From contig CADBND010000008.1 of NCBI GenBank assembly GCA_902795875.1, positions 1 to 18,623 on the forward strand: a stretch of 18,623 bases of DNA, in the 5' to 3' direction. Below, piece after piece: positions 7,257 through 14,320 of this stretch. Below the pieces are notes generated by a model, which was given only the letters and a program-made list of their open reading frames with translations, did no database searches and was not told the origin of the DNA. Within the stretch, counting starts at the first letter, position 1. Each line of letters starts with the position of its first letter. The position numbers and the translations under genes were made by a program. The stretch comes from an uncultured Erysipelotrichaceae bacterium (lineage in GTDB: Bacteria > Bacillota_I > Bacilli_A > Erysipelotrichales > Erysipelotrichaceae).

Positions 7257-7853
7257 ATGTATCCGCAGAGATTCGAAGACCTCATAAGCGTACTTGAGAA
7301 ACTGCCCGGTGTCGGAAACAAGACTGCCCAGCGTTATGCATTCGCGCTTCTGGAAAAGGAAGACGAGGAGATACAGAAAGCTATCGATGCGTTATCCGGA
7401 TTAAAACAGATCAGAAAGTGTCACACCTGCGGTTTTTTGAGTGACGAAGAGGAATGTTCCTTCTGTAAAGACAAGACAAGGAACCCATCCACGATCATGG
7501 TGCTTGCCTATCCGCAGGATGTCGTTGCGATCGAAAAGACTGGATCGTACAAAGGAAAGTATCACGTTCTCAACGGACTGATCTCTTCTTCCAAAGGGAT
7601 CTATCCGGAAGACATCAATATCGAAAAACTGCTGAGCAGGATCGATGATTCGATCAAAGAGGTGATCATCGCCACATCTCCGACGATGGATGGAGAGATG
7701 ACTGCCCTTTATCTGGACAAGGTCCTGAAAGATAAAGGGGTACTGGTGACAAGGCTTGCGCACGGATTGCCGATGGGAGCATCTCTCGATTACGCAGATG
7801 ACCTGACCCTGATCAAAGCTTTAGACAATCGAAGGAAGATTGAAAGTGAATAA
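7257..7853 (+). CDS. recR: Recombination protein RecR
   Basis: RecR works with RecO and RecF to load RecA on gapped DNA during recombinational repair. The 198 residues are the standard length. The N-terminal helix-hairpin-helix (LPGVGNKTAQRYAF, about 15-28) is followed by the four-cysteine zinc finger C..C (CHTC) and C..C (CSFC) at about 55-71. The Toprim domain begins with IMVLAYPQDVVAIE (about 79). The C-terminus has the Walker-like GxPxGAxLDYAD. The ATG overlaps no gene but lies one base after the ebfC stop. Its own 3' end overlaps the start of the CARF nuclease gene, which is then probably translationally coupled to it. Confidence 0.96.
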   Translation: MYPQRFEDLISVLEKLPGVGNKTAQRYAFALLEKEDEEIQKAIDALSGLKQIRKCHTCGFLSDEEECSFCKDKTRNPSTIMVLAYPQDVVAIEKTGSYKGKYHVLNGLISSSKGIYPEDINIEKLLSRIDDSIKEVIIATSPTMDGEMTALYLDKVLKDKGVLVTRLAHGLPMGASLDYADDLTLIKALDNRRKIESE

Positions 7854-8988
7854 AAAACTGATTACCGTATATGACGATATCGATCCGCTGAACAACGTGG
7901 TCAGCGTCCTGACCCTTCAAGCCGAAGAGGTCTTTTATGTGTATCACCATGACGTCGCTGCCAAAAATTTCGAAAACATACAGAAAGTCCTGAACCGCTA
8001 TCGCAACATCAAAACCAACTTCATTCAGCTGAACAACGACAAGGAAGAGATCGCAAAGATCATCTCGGAAAACGAAGGTATCCTTGTGGATGTGAGCGGA
8101 GCCAAATATCTTTCGCTTCTTCTGTTTGACATGGTGAAGGAGAAAGACAATATGATCCTTTACTATGATGACGAAGAAAACAACATCAAGGATTATCGCA
8201 GTCACTCGATCATCCGTGATGATGTGTTCAAACTTCAGATCGAAGATGTCCTCAATCTGCGCGGCGGCGAGATCGTCGAGCATCTGCATCAGGCGGCCAA
8301 CGACAAGAAGACACAGGAAGCGGTCGTCAAGCTGGTTGAAAACAACGTCGATAACTACCAGGCCTTCGTACGTTACATCACAAAATTAAATACGATCATC
8401 AATGCGCGGGATGCCTTAGGAAACAATACCTATCAACTCAAACAGAGCGACACCCTGGAACTGATGAGTGATGCGGAATATGAAAAGACGAAAGAGCTGT
8501 TTACGATAGACAAGGGAAACCGCCTTCAGTTCACCACGAGAAAACTGAAAGAGATGATATCGGTATCCGGTGCCTTTCTGGAAAACTATCTTTATATAAA
8601 ACTGAAAGAATCGGGAGAATTCGACGACATCAAAATGAGCGTCGTGATCGATTTTTCAGACGACAGCTATTCTTATCCGGTCCGCTGTGAACTGGACTGC
8701 CTCGTGATCAAAGACAACAAGCTTCTCTTTGTTTCCTGCAAGTCTTCAAAGGCGGATGCCTCGACACTGAACGAGATCTATGTGCACAATCACCGTTTCG
8801 GAAATGCATTGTCGCTTCCGGTACTGTGCGTGTGTGAGGAGCTCGATCGCAAGTATCCCAGTATCTACGCGAAAGGGGAGGAACTGAACATCTATCTGGT
8901 GGACCGCTCGTCCTTCGAAGAAGGAAAGATAAGCGAAGTCTTCGCGTCGATCTTTGACGGCACCTACGTTTACGATGCGGTCATCTGA
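7846..8988 (+). CDS. CARF-domain PD-(D/E)XK nuclease, Card1/Can2 (DUF1887)-like
   Basis: Related proteins bind cyclic oligoadenylates made by type III CRISPR Cas10 and then cut nucleic acids. Residues here are numbered from TTG 7840. Residues 1-130 form a Rossmann-like CARF domain with DVSGAKYLS (84-92), matching the N-[IV]-TGGTK ligand motif in degenerate form, then a strand ending LYYDDEENN. A middle region (130-235) with VLNLRGGE is wHTH-like. The nuclease domain (240-345) has E248 in GAFLENYLY, D286 in ELDCLVI and K301 in LLFVSCKSS; the Glu expected two before the Lys is Ser299. GTG 7846 is preferred because AAGGA lies 9 nt upstream; TTG 7840 is the alternative. It overlaps recR. No CRISPR array or other cas gene is in the window. 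The family call is strong; the ligand is unknown. Confidence 0.82.
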   Translation: MNKKLITVYDDIDPLNNVVSVLTLQAEEVFYVYHHDVAAKNFENIQKVLNRYRNIKTNFIQLNNDKEEIAKIISENEGILVDVSGAKYLSLLLFDMVKEKDNMILYYDDEENNIKDYRSHSIIRDDVFKLQIEDVLNLRGGEIVEHLHQAANDKKTQEAVVKLVENNVDNYQAFVRYITKLNTIINARDALGNNTYQLKQSDTLELMSDAEYEKTKELFTIDKGNRLQFTTRKLKEMISVSGAFLENYLYIKLKESGEFDDIKMSVVIDFSDDSYSYPVRCELDCLVIKDNKLLFVSCKSSKADASTLNEIYVHNHRFGNALSLPVLCVCEELDRKYPSIYAKGEELNIYLVDRSSFEEGKISEVFASIFDGTYVYDAVI

Positions 8989-8998
8989 GGATTATAAT
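8969..8998 (+). promoter_or_regulatory. Promoter of the EVE-like gene, inside the 3' end of the CARF gene
   Basis: TTTACG (8969-8974), an 18-bp spacer and a perfect TATAAT (8993-8998) predict a start near 9005, only about 5 nt before the ATG. No ribosome binding site fits between them. The downstream gene may thus be expressed independently of recR and the CARF gene as a nearly leaderless mRNA. Confidence 0.6.
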
Positions 8999-9009
8999 GA
9001 TCTTGTAGA

Positions 9010-9882
9010 ATGTCTGCGATAGCTTACATAACAGATTCAAAAATGCTGGAGCTTCATCGTCTGAACAACCACAAAACAATGAACTTCTGGCGTCCTTCAG
9101 GAAACATCAACTTCAGCGAATTCAAAGAAGGTGATCTGCTTTTCTTTTTGTCGAAAGATAAACAGCACAGGAAGAAAAAAGAAAAAGGCATCGTCGGATT
9201 CGGAAGGCTGGTCGCTTCTTCGACCGGATCGGTCAGAACGATGTGGGAACGCTTCGGTATCCTGAACGGATACAACGATATGGAAGAGTTCCGGGAAGCG
9301 ATCGCGAAAGTATCAAAAGATAAAAAGATCCCCTCAAGGATCTCCGGATTCTTTCTGGAAAATGTGACCTTCTTTCAGCCGGTCTATTTGAGTGAGTGCG
9401 GCATGAAGATCTCCAACAACATCGAATCCTATGTCTATCTGAATCCGGAAGAAGTCGTCATGAAGCTCCTTGATCTGGCCGAGCAGTCCAACGATCTCTG
9501 GTTCGAACTTGGGAAAAACGAACAGGCGATCGAAGAAGAAAAGATCCGCTACGCCTTGATGGCTTCTCATCGGCAGATCGGGGATATCCCGATGGGCGAG
9601 CGGGAAGCGAAAAAGGCGGCACGAACTCTCAAAAGTTTTCAAAATGAATATGCAGGATACGCCTTCATCCAGGATTCCCGCAGCGAGTTATACAAGATCG
9701 GAAACCGAAGCTTAGACATCGTATTGTTCCATGACAAATATATCGACCGGCGTCTGCTGATCGGGCAGGCACACCTGTATCGCTATTTCCTTGGAAAATA
9801 TTATCAGCCGGATATGTCGCTGCGCTTCTTGAGCAGCGATCGCGACGAAAATATCGAAACGGATATGAACGCTCTGTTATGA
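9010..9882 (+). CDS. EVE/PUA-like domain protein with a possible nuclease-fold tail
   Basis: Residues about 20-145 look like the EVE/PUA-like modules found at the N-terminus of HNH and other restriction-type proteins. Seen are NFWRPSG (25-31), GDLLFFL (41-47), the basic loop KQHRKKKEKG, IVGFGRLV (61-68), MWERFGILNG (78-87) and the closing YVYLNP. In families of this kind the module reads modified bases or ligands. A charged helical linker (170-210) leads to a C-terminal segment, LDIVLFHDKY (235-244) and LIGQAHLYRYFLG (250-262). This resembles the late helix of restriction PD-(D/E)XK folds (IGQLLDY), but the central D/E-x-K is not evident, so catalysis is doubtful. It lies 21 bp after the CARF nuclease gene on the same strand, which suggests a partnership. 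No ribosome binding site is visible. I do not know a named family. Confidence 0.65.
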   Translation: MSAIAYITDSKMLELHRLNNHKTMNFWRPSGNINFSEFKEGDLLFFLSKDKQHRKKKEKGIVGFGRLVASSTGSVRTMWERFGILNGYNDMEEFREAIAKVSKDKKIPSRISGFFLENVTFFQPVYLSECGMKISNNIESYVYLNPEEVVMKLLDLAEQSNDLWFELGKNEQAIEEEKIRYALMASHRQIGDIPMGEREAKKAARTLKSFQNEYAGYAFIQDSRSELYKIGNRSLDIVLFHDKYIDRRLLIGQAHLYRYFLGKYYQPDMSLRFLSSDRDENIETDMNALL

Positions 9883-9890
9883 GCGTTTTT
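9868..9890 (+). terminator. Terminator overlapping the 3' end of the EVE-like gene
   Basis: AACGCTC (9868-9874) pairs with GAGCGTT (9881-9887) around a 6-nt loop, followed by T. The upstream arm is coding and the stop codon begins in the loop. Confidence 0.8.
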
Positions 9891-9892
9891 TA

Positions 9893-9921
9893 AAAGTGCG
9901 ATCACTTTCGTGTCGCACTTT
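9893..9921. terminator. Second hairpin, shared with the convergent lipoprotein gene
   Basis: A 9-bp perfect stem AAAGTGCGA / TCGCACTTT encloses an 11-nt loop. On the minus strand it follows the lipoprotein stop by 3 nt and is followed by TTTTAAAA. It therefore probably terminates that gene and backs up the plus-strand terminator. Confidence 0.7.
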
Positions 9922-9924
9922 ATA

Positions 9925-10344
9925 TTATTTGTTTTTACTGGTGATGGTCAGGGTACCTTCAGTCCTACCAATGGCGGTCATCTGCATCATGACATCGATC
10001 TTTTTGTCCATGGGGATCTCGATCACATCTCCCGGTCCGACATCGACGCTTGCGACCGTGTCAACGACTTCATAATTATCCGGATCATCCACATCGGCCT
10101 TGGTGTTGATCACTTCAACGACATCGATATGAAGTTTTCCTTTTGTCAGTTCAGACGTAAAAGTGATGGGCTGTCCCTTGACCGTCTCGATCACGAAAGA
10201 ATCCGCATATTTTTCGTCATCCGCCGTGACTTTGATCTTCATTTCAAAGGAATTGCCGGTGATCTCATAGCTCATCCCCGAGCAGCCGGAAAGCGCAATG
10301 CAAATAAGTAATATGCCAAGCAATATAGAACAGATCTTTTTCAT
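9925..10344 (-). CDS. Small putative lipoprotein, function unknown
   Basis: The 139-residue precursor has a lipoprotein signal: MKK, a hydrophobic stretch (about 4-17) and lipobox LSGC with the acylated cysteine at residue 21. The mature part of about 118 residues is beta-rich by appearance and strongly acidic, with repeated Val/Thr/Ile strands (TFTSELTKGKLHIDVVEV) and no cysteine after position 21. This suggests a single immunoglobulin-like or similar beta fold on the outer face of the membrane. I do not recognise a family. GGGAGGGC lies 3 nt before the ATG and a TATAAT sits about 27 nt upstream. It is transcribed divergently from the MATE gene. Confidence 0.8.
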   Translation of the reverse strand: MKKICSILLGILLICIALSGCSGMSYEITGNSFEMKIKVTADDEKYADSFVIETVKGQPITFTSELTKGKLHIDVVEVINTKADVDDPDNYEVVDTVASVDVGPGDVIEIPMDKKIDVMMQMTAIGRTEGTLTITSKNK

Positions 10345-10370
10345 AAGCCCTCCCGTTTCTATCCATCTTC

Positions 10371-10376
10371 ATTATA
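10371..10376 (-). promoter_or_regulatory. -10 box of the lipoprotein gene
   Basis: On the minus strand a perfect TATAAT lies here, giving a start near 10364 and a roughly 20-nt leader that includes the ribosome binding site. The -35 is not clear. It is about 25 bp from the oppositely directed MATE promoter, so the two may interfere. Confidence 0.55.
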
Positions 10377-10400
10377 CCTTTTTCATTTCAATAATAAGTA

Positions 10401-10430
10401 TTGCCCGAGCATCAGACAGTCTTATAAAAT
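10401..10430 (+). promoter_or_regulatory. Promoter of the MATE gene
   Basis: TTGCCC (10401-10406), an 18-bp spacer and TAAAAT (10425-10430) place the start of transcription at about 10438, which is the A of the start codon. No ribosome binding site is present before the ATG. Confidence 0.6.
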
Positions 10431-10437
10431 AGATTCG

Positions 10438-11784
10438 ATGAAAAGGCGCATCCCTTATATCAAAAAGGATATCCTTCACGGAAAGATCGCGGAACAGCTG
10501 ATCCTTCTTGTGTTTCCTTTGTTTGTCGGGTATCTGCTTCAGATGCTGTACGGCTTTGTCGACAGCATGATCCTCGGCCGTCTTATCGGCAAGGAAGCGC
10601 TCGCTGCCGTCGGGGGTTCCGCCAATTCGATGATCAACATCATGCTCAACTGTGTCAGTGGCATCGCTGCCGCGATAACGGTGCTGGTCGCCCAAAGCTA
10701 CGGAAGAGGAAACATGGAGAAGGTGAACCGCGCGGTCAGAACGGGGCTTTTCGTTTCGATCGTTCTGGGGATCATCCTGGCAATATTGATGATCATCGCA
10801 TCACCTGGCTGGTTAAGGATAATGAAGAATCCGGAAGAGACGTTCCGCCTCTCCCTGATATACATGTATCTGTATTTTGCATCGCTGCCGTTTTATTTCG
10901 TCTATCAGACCGGTATCTCGGTACTCAGGGCACTCGGTGATTCGAAAAGACCTTTGCTGTTCATCCTGCTTACTGCTGTATGCAAGATCGTGTTCGATCT
11001 GCTGTTGGCAGGGGCGTTCCGTCTTGGCGTGACGGGTACCTCGATCGCGACATTTCTTTCTCATCTGATCTGTGCGCTGGCCATCGTGTTCGTCTTTGAA
11101 AAGACGAGCGATGTCTATCAGGTGTCATTCAGGGAATTGAGGTGTAACAAAGAAGACCTCTTACAGATCGTCAAGATCGGTCTGCCTTTTGCGATCCAGA
11201 ACATGATGTTTGCGATCCCCAACGCGATGCTGCAGTACAGGATCAACCTTTTCGGTACAGAGGCCGTTGCGGCTTACAGCGCATTCAGCAGCGTCGACGG
11301 TCTGTTCTGGTGTTATTCCAATTCGATCAGTACGGCAACGATCACGATCGCTTCACAGAACTTTGGAAGCAGGAATATGGAAAGAGTAAGGAAGACGAAT
11401 GTCATATCCGCATTATTTGAAATGGTCGGTGCGATCTTGTTTGGCGGGATCCTGCTTGGAATGGGAAAGGAGCTGCTGATGCTGTTCCTGAAAGAAGAAG
11501 GCCCGCTAATGATCGCGGAAAGAATGATCCGAGTCATCGCTTTCTCCTATGTGACCAACACGCTTGTGGAACCGATGGCGGCGGTCTTCAAGTCTTGCGG
11601 AATGGTAAGGGCTCCGATGATCATCGCTTTATTTACGGTGTGTATATCGAGGATCCTGTATGTAAGTTTCTTTCCGATCGATACACCGGTACTGGTGCTG
11701 TTTGCGTTCCCGTTATCCTGGATACTGACTTCGATCGTATATATCTTCTACTATCTGAGTAAAAGAAAAGTCTTCTATTCATAG
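10438..11784 (+). CDS. MATE-family multidrug/cation efflux transporter
   Basis: This 448-residue membrane protein fits the MATE length and carries the usual twelve hydrophobic segments in two related halves. The first half begins KIAEQLILLVFPLFVGYLLQMLYGFVD in part, with VLVAQSYGRGNMEKV (about 84-98) as the cytoplasmic connector. The second half has the parallel TITIASQNFGSRNMERV, showing the internal repeat. Family members export cationic drugs or metabolites using Na+ or H+ gradients; the substrate cannot be predicted. The ATG at 10438 is the only in-frame start nearby, has no ribosome binding site, and lies 7 nt after the -10 box. It is monocistronic, ending at a bidirectional terminator. 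Confidence 0.93.
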   Translation: MKRRIPYIKKDILHGKIAEQLILLVFPLFVGYLLQMLYGFVDSMILGRLIGKEALAAVGGSANSMINIMLNCVSGIAAAITVLVAQSYGRGNMEKVNRAVRTGLFVSIVLGIILAILMIIASPGWLRIMKNPEETFRLSLIYMYLYFASLPFYFVYQTGISVLRALGDSKRPLLFILLTAVCKIVFDLLLAGAFRLGVTGTSIATFLSHLICALAIVFVFEKTSDVYQVSFRELRCNKEDLLQIVKIGLPFAIQNMMFAIPNAMLQYRINLFGTEAVAAYSAFSSVDGLFWCYSNSISTATITIASQNFGSRNMERVRKTNVISALFEMVGAILFGGILLGMGKELLMLFLKEEGPLMIAERMIRVIAFSYVTNTLVEPMAAVFKSCGMVRAPMIIALFTVCISRILYVSFFPIDTPVLVLFAFPLSWILTSIVYIFYYLSKRKVFYS

Positions 11785-11806
11785 CCTGGGGAATAATATA
11801 AGGCAT

Positions 11807-11839
11807 AAGAAAACCATCTTTCGATGGTCTTCTTTTTTT
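11807..11839. terminator. Bidirectional terminator between MATE and the convergent membrane protein gene
   Basis: AAGAAAACCATC pairs with GATGGTCTTCTT around the loop TTTC, with one mismatch, followed by a T7 run on the plus strand. On the minus strand it lies 1 nt after the stop of the convergent gene and is followed by TTTTCTT. Confidence 0.88.
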
Positions 11840-11840
11840 G

Positions 11841-12572
11841 TTAGTTGTCAGTTGCGACGCCGGTGATACCGTCTCTGCTTGCGCAGGTCTTGCACAGACG
11901 GACACGGTTTGCGGCAATGGCTTCTTCAACGGTACCGTAGGTCAGTGTCTCACTCTGGTTGAGATGAGAACAGTCATCGTGCGTGTGATAGACTTTACCG
12001 AACGTCGTCCAGTAAACCGTTTCCGAACCGAGCGTATCGACTGCTGCCTCTTTCATTTCCGATGAGACCGGATTCCAGTCGTAGGAAGCGACACCGCCGA
12101 TCAGCAGACAGATGACTGCTGCTACAGTAGCGATGGTCTTGGTCTTCTTGTCAGCGTCCTTGTTGGTGAGGACGAGGATGATGAACGGGAAGAAACATAT
12201 TGCCAGGGCGATCAGTCCCATGTTGTTCCACAGCCAGAATTTGAGCTGGTTCTGTTCGGATACCGGATCGATGTGGTTTGCTTTCTTCCAGAGCTGTGCT
12301 CCGACGACGACCGCGATCAGATCGAGGACCAGGAATGCGATCAGCTGTGCGATCTGCGGCATGAAGCGCAGGTCGATCTTTCCGAGGAAGACAAAGAGTG
12401 CACATACCTCGAAAGCTAGAGCGACGAGCCAGAGGACGACCGCACCGATACGAAGACCGGAAGCATTTCCTACAGGCTGCGCTTCTTTCACCTTGCGGGT
12501 AACAGTCCCCTCAGCGTTCCTCTTGGATTCGCTGCTGGCAGCAACATATTTCTTTTCTTTCTTTTCTGCCAT
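11841..12572 (-). CDS. Four-helix membrane protein with a C-terminal Cys/His motif, function unknown
   Basis: The 243-residue protein begins with a Lys/Glu-rich cytosolic segment (1-38). Four hydrophobic segments follow at about 41-64, 70-95, 112-135 and 146-164. The last 60 residues are soluble and hold VYWTTFGKVYHTHDDCSHL (187-204 region) and RLCKTCA (225-231). His196, His198, Cys201, His203, Cys227 and Cys230 could bind zinc. This resembles the short YH..C..L...C..C module found at the end of various bacterial surface and nuclease proteins. I do not recognise the full protein. The ribosome binding site GGAGGG lies 7-8 nt before the ATG. An inverted repeat overlaps its probable promoter, suggesting repression. 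It follows dhaK on the same strand but seems to have its own promoter. Confidence 0.75.
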   Translation of the reverse strand: MAEKKEKKYVAASSESKRNAEGTVTRKVKEAQPVGNASGLRIGAVVLWLVALAFEVCALFVFLGKIDLRFMPQIAQLIAFLVLDLIAVVVGAQLWKKANHIDPVSEQNQLKFWLWNNMGLIALAICFFPFIILVLTNKDADKKTKTIATVAAVICLLIGGVASYDWNPVSSEMKEAAVDTLGSETVYWTTFGKVYHTHDDCSHLNQSETLTYGTVEEAIAANRVRLCKTCASRDGITGVATDN

Positions 12573-12590
12573 AATTTATCCCTCCAATTA

Positions 12591-12614
12591 AATTGATATT
12601 ATGTATCAATTATA
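12591..12614 (-). promoter_or_regulatory. -10 box and inverted-repeat operator of the membrane protein gene
   Basis: On the minus strand TATAAT occupies 12614-12609. Overlapping it is an inverted repeat, AATTGATA (12591-12598) and TATCAATT (12604-12611) with a 5-bp spacer, lying from the -10 to the start of the transcript. That is a typical repressor position; the regulator is unknown. The -35 is weak. Confidence 0.5.
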
Positions 12615-12623
12615 AACCATTTT

Positions 12624-13619
12624 CTATTCTTTATAGAAAACAGGGGTATGGGCCGGTGTATTCCAGAGCCTTTCGATCTCATCATCCCACTTGGCGATAT
12701 TCATCTGGAAACCGCCCGCCTCCTGGACGGTGAGGATCTCGCCGACCATATTCGCGACGACATTCACACCGCGATCCTTGAGATATTCCACTGTATCCTT
12801 ATAGAGTATCAGCATCTCCATCATCGTGGTGGCGCCGCATCCGTTGATCATAACGAAGGCTTTGTCTCCTTCTTTGATACCGATCGCTTCACAGAGTTTC
12901 GGCGCGATCAGTCCGACTGTTTCTTTTGCGGAAACGAGCGGAACGCGGACACCGCCGCCTTCTCCGTGCTGTCCTGCACCGATCTCCATCTTGTCGGTAT
13001 CCTGCAGATCACCAAAACTCATGCCGTTCTGCGGATGAGTGGCATCTGTCACTTTCACTGTGATCGAAGCCATATTGGCAGCATATCTTTCGCAGATCTC
13101 AGCAACTTCATCGAGGGACTTCCCTTCTGCGGCAGCAGCACCGGCAATATGGTACATTGCGACGGCACCGGCAAGACCTCTCTTGTTGTCTTCTCCGTTG
13201 GGATCGTATTTGATCTCTTCGCCGGTGCATACCTGTCTGACGTTCATCTCCGCTTTCTGAGCGAGCCGCATCGCCTGTTTTCCGGCAAGCTGGTCACCGG
13301 CATAGTTCAACGTGAGAAGAAGGACGCCGTGTCCTTTGTCGGCTCTTTTCATCGCTTCAAAGACGAGCTGTCCGTTCGGTGCAGCAAAGATGTCGCCGTC
13401 GACCTGTATGTCCAGCATACCTCTTCCGACATATCCCTTCTGAGCCGGTTCATGTCCGGATCCGCCGTAGGTGACGACGGTCACACGGTCCGCGTTTTCC
13501 AGATCCTTGGAAATGATCATATGTCCGTCGACGATGACGGTATCTGAGAACGCAAGGCCAAGACCTACCAGTTCCTCATCCGTTACGGTCTGAGGATCGT
13601 TGATAAACTTCTTCATCAT
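12624..13619 (-). CDS. dhaK: Dihydroxyacetone kinase subunit DhaK
   Basis: DhaK binds dihydroxyacetone (or a related short ketose) covalently through a histidine and receives phosphate via DhaL. Its 331 residues match the subunit. Conserved elements are GGSGHEP with the catalytic His (about 53-59), NYAGD with the Asp corresponding to E. coli Asp109 (about 104-108), the hemiaminal histidine in GAGQHGEGG (about 215-223) and the end TPAHTP. The usual KNYTGDxxNF reads LNYAGDQLAG, a difference near the active site that might alter the substrate. The start ATG has AAGGAGG upstream, overlapping the end of dhaL. The two genes form an operon; no dhaM phosphodonor gene or glycerol dehydrogenase gene is in the window. 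Confidence 0.9.
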   Translation of the reverse strand: MMKKFINDPQTVTDEELVGLGLAFSDTVIVDGHMIISKDLENADRVTVVTYGGSGHEPAQKGYVGRGMLDIQVDGDIFAAPNGQLVFEAMKRADKGHGVLLLTLNYAGDQLAGKQAMRLAQKAEMNVRQVCTGEEIKYDPNGEDNKRGLAGAVAMYHIAGAAAAEGKSLDEVAEICERYAANMASITVKVTDATHPQNGMSFGDLQDTDKMEIGAGQHGEGGGVRVPLVSAKETVGLIAPKLCEAIGIKEGDKAFVMINGCGATTMMEMLILYKDTVEYLKDRGVNVVANMVGEILTVQEAGGFQMNIAKWDDEIERLWNTPAHTPVFYKE

Positions 13620-13634
13620 ATTCTGTTTCCTCCT

Positions 13635-14240
13635 TTATTCTTTTTCTGCCAGTCCTTTGAAGAAGCAGGCCATAGACAAGGCACCGGCATCTTCTGTACC
13701 GATCGTCTTATCGCCATAACTTTTCGCTCTTCCATATCTGGCTGTAAAATTCTTTGTCGCTTCTGCACCTTCTTCCGCTGCCTTAGCAGCATTGATGAAC
13801 AGGACATCTTCCTCGGAGCTTGCCTCGATCGCATCGATCGCCGGCTTGAGTGCATCCATGATCGTCTTGTCTCCGACCTTTGCGCCGGACATGAAGTCGA
13901 ATTCTTCAAAACCGTTCGCAAAGATCTTCTTCAGGTCCTGAAGATCCGCCTCTTCACTGTCAGGTGCCGCATCGGCCATACCCTGAAGAAGAGAAGACCA
14001 TAGCGGAATGGCGCTTCCGCCGTTGAGGACTCCGACTTTTTCTGCGACCTTCTCCAGCAGATCCTTGAAACTGTCACCGGACTCATCGACAGCCTGTGAC
14101 ATTGCCTGGGCAACTTTCTTCATCGTCAGTCCGTGGTCGGCATCGCCGAAGCGGGAATCGATCTGCGTCAAAAGGTCTTCCGCTTCTTCGATCCTTCTGC
14201 AGGCGTTGCGCAATCTGTTCTTAAACTCTGTCGTTTTCAC
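13635..14240 (-). CDS. dhaL: Dihydroxyacetone kinase ADP-binding subunit DhaL
   Basis: DhaL holds the nucleotide; in PTS-type systems ADP stays bound as a cofactor rephosphorylated by DhaM and the phosphate passes to dihydroxyacetone on DhaK. The 201-residue all-helical protein shows the metal-binding aspartates in DSRFGDADHGLTM (about 28-40), the loop GVLNGGSAIPLW (about 69-80), GDKTIMDAL and the late RAKSYGDKTIGTEDAGA. The start is GTG at 14240 with AAAGGA 7 nt upstream; an ATG just before it is out of frame. dhaL precedes dhaK by 15 bp, the reverse of E. coli order. A -10 box and a longer leader unit lie upstream. Confidence 0.92.
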   Translation of the reverse strand: MKTTEFKNRLRNACRRIEEAEDLLTQIDSRFGDADHGLTMKKVAQAMSQAVDESGDSFKDLLEKVAEKVGVLNGGSAIPLWSSLLQGMADAAPDSEEADLQDLKKIFANGFEEFDFMSGAKVGDKTIMDALKPAIDAIEASSEEDVLFINAAKAAEEGAEATKNFTARYGRAKSYGDKTIGTEDAGALSMACFFKGLAEKE

Positions 14241-14287
14241 GCTGGTTTCCTTTCATAAATGATAGTGATGATACTGCTTACACATTC

Positions 14288-14293
14288 ATTATA
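14288..14293 (-). promoter_or_regulatory. Candidate -10 box for dhaLK
   Basis: A minus-strand TATAAT gives a start near 14281 and a leader of about 40 nt to the GTG. No convincing -35 is seen. It lies after the minus-strand terminator at 14325-14340, so it could make dhaLK independent of the upstream transcript. Confidence 0.45.
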
Positions 14294-14320
14294 TAACCAA
14301 GTACCGAAAGGGCGATAAAT

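Noticed and set aside
7846..9882. CRISPR array or other cas genes near the CARF gene
   Set aside because: No regularly spaced direct repeats are visible on either strand and all neighbouring genes are accounted for.
9010..9882. Calling the EVE-like protein an active HNH or PD-(D/E)XK restriction enzyme
   Set aside because: No HNH motif is present and the central D/E-x-K of the C-terminal region is not evident.
13616..13921. Long open frames opposite or offset to dhaL, dhaK, dnaX and other genes
   Set aside because: They are low-complexity shadow frames (Ser/Arg-rich) with no ribosome binding sites, fully inside well-identified genes.
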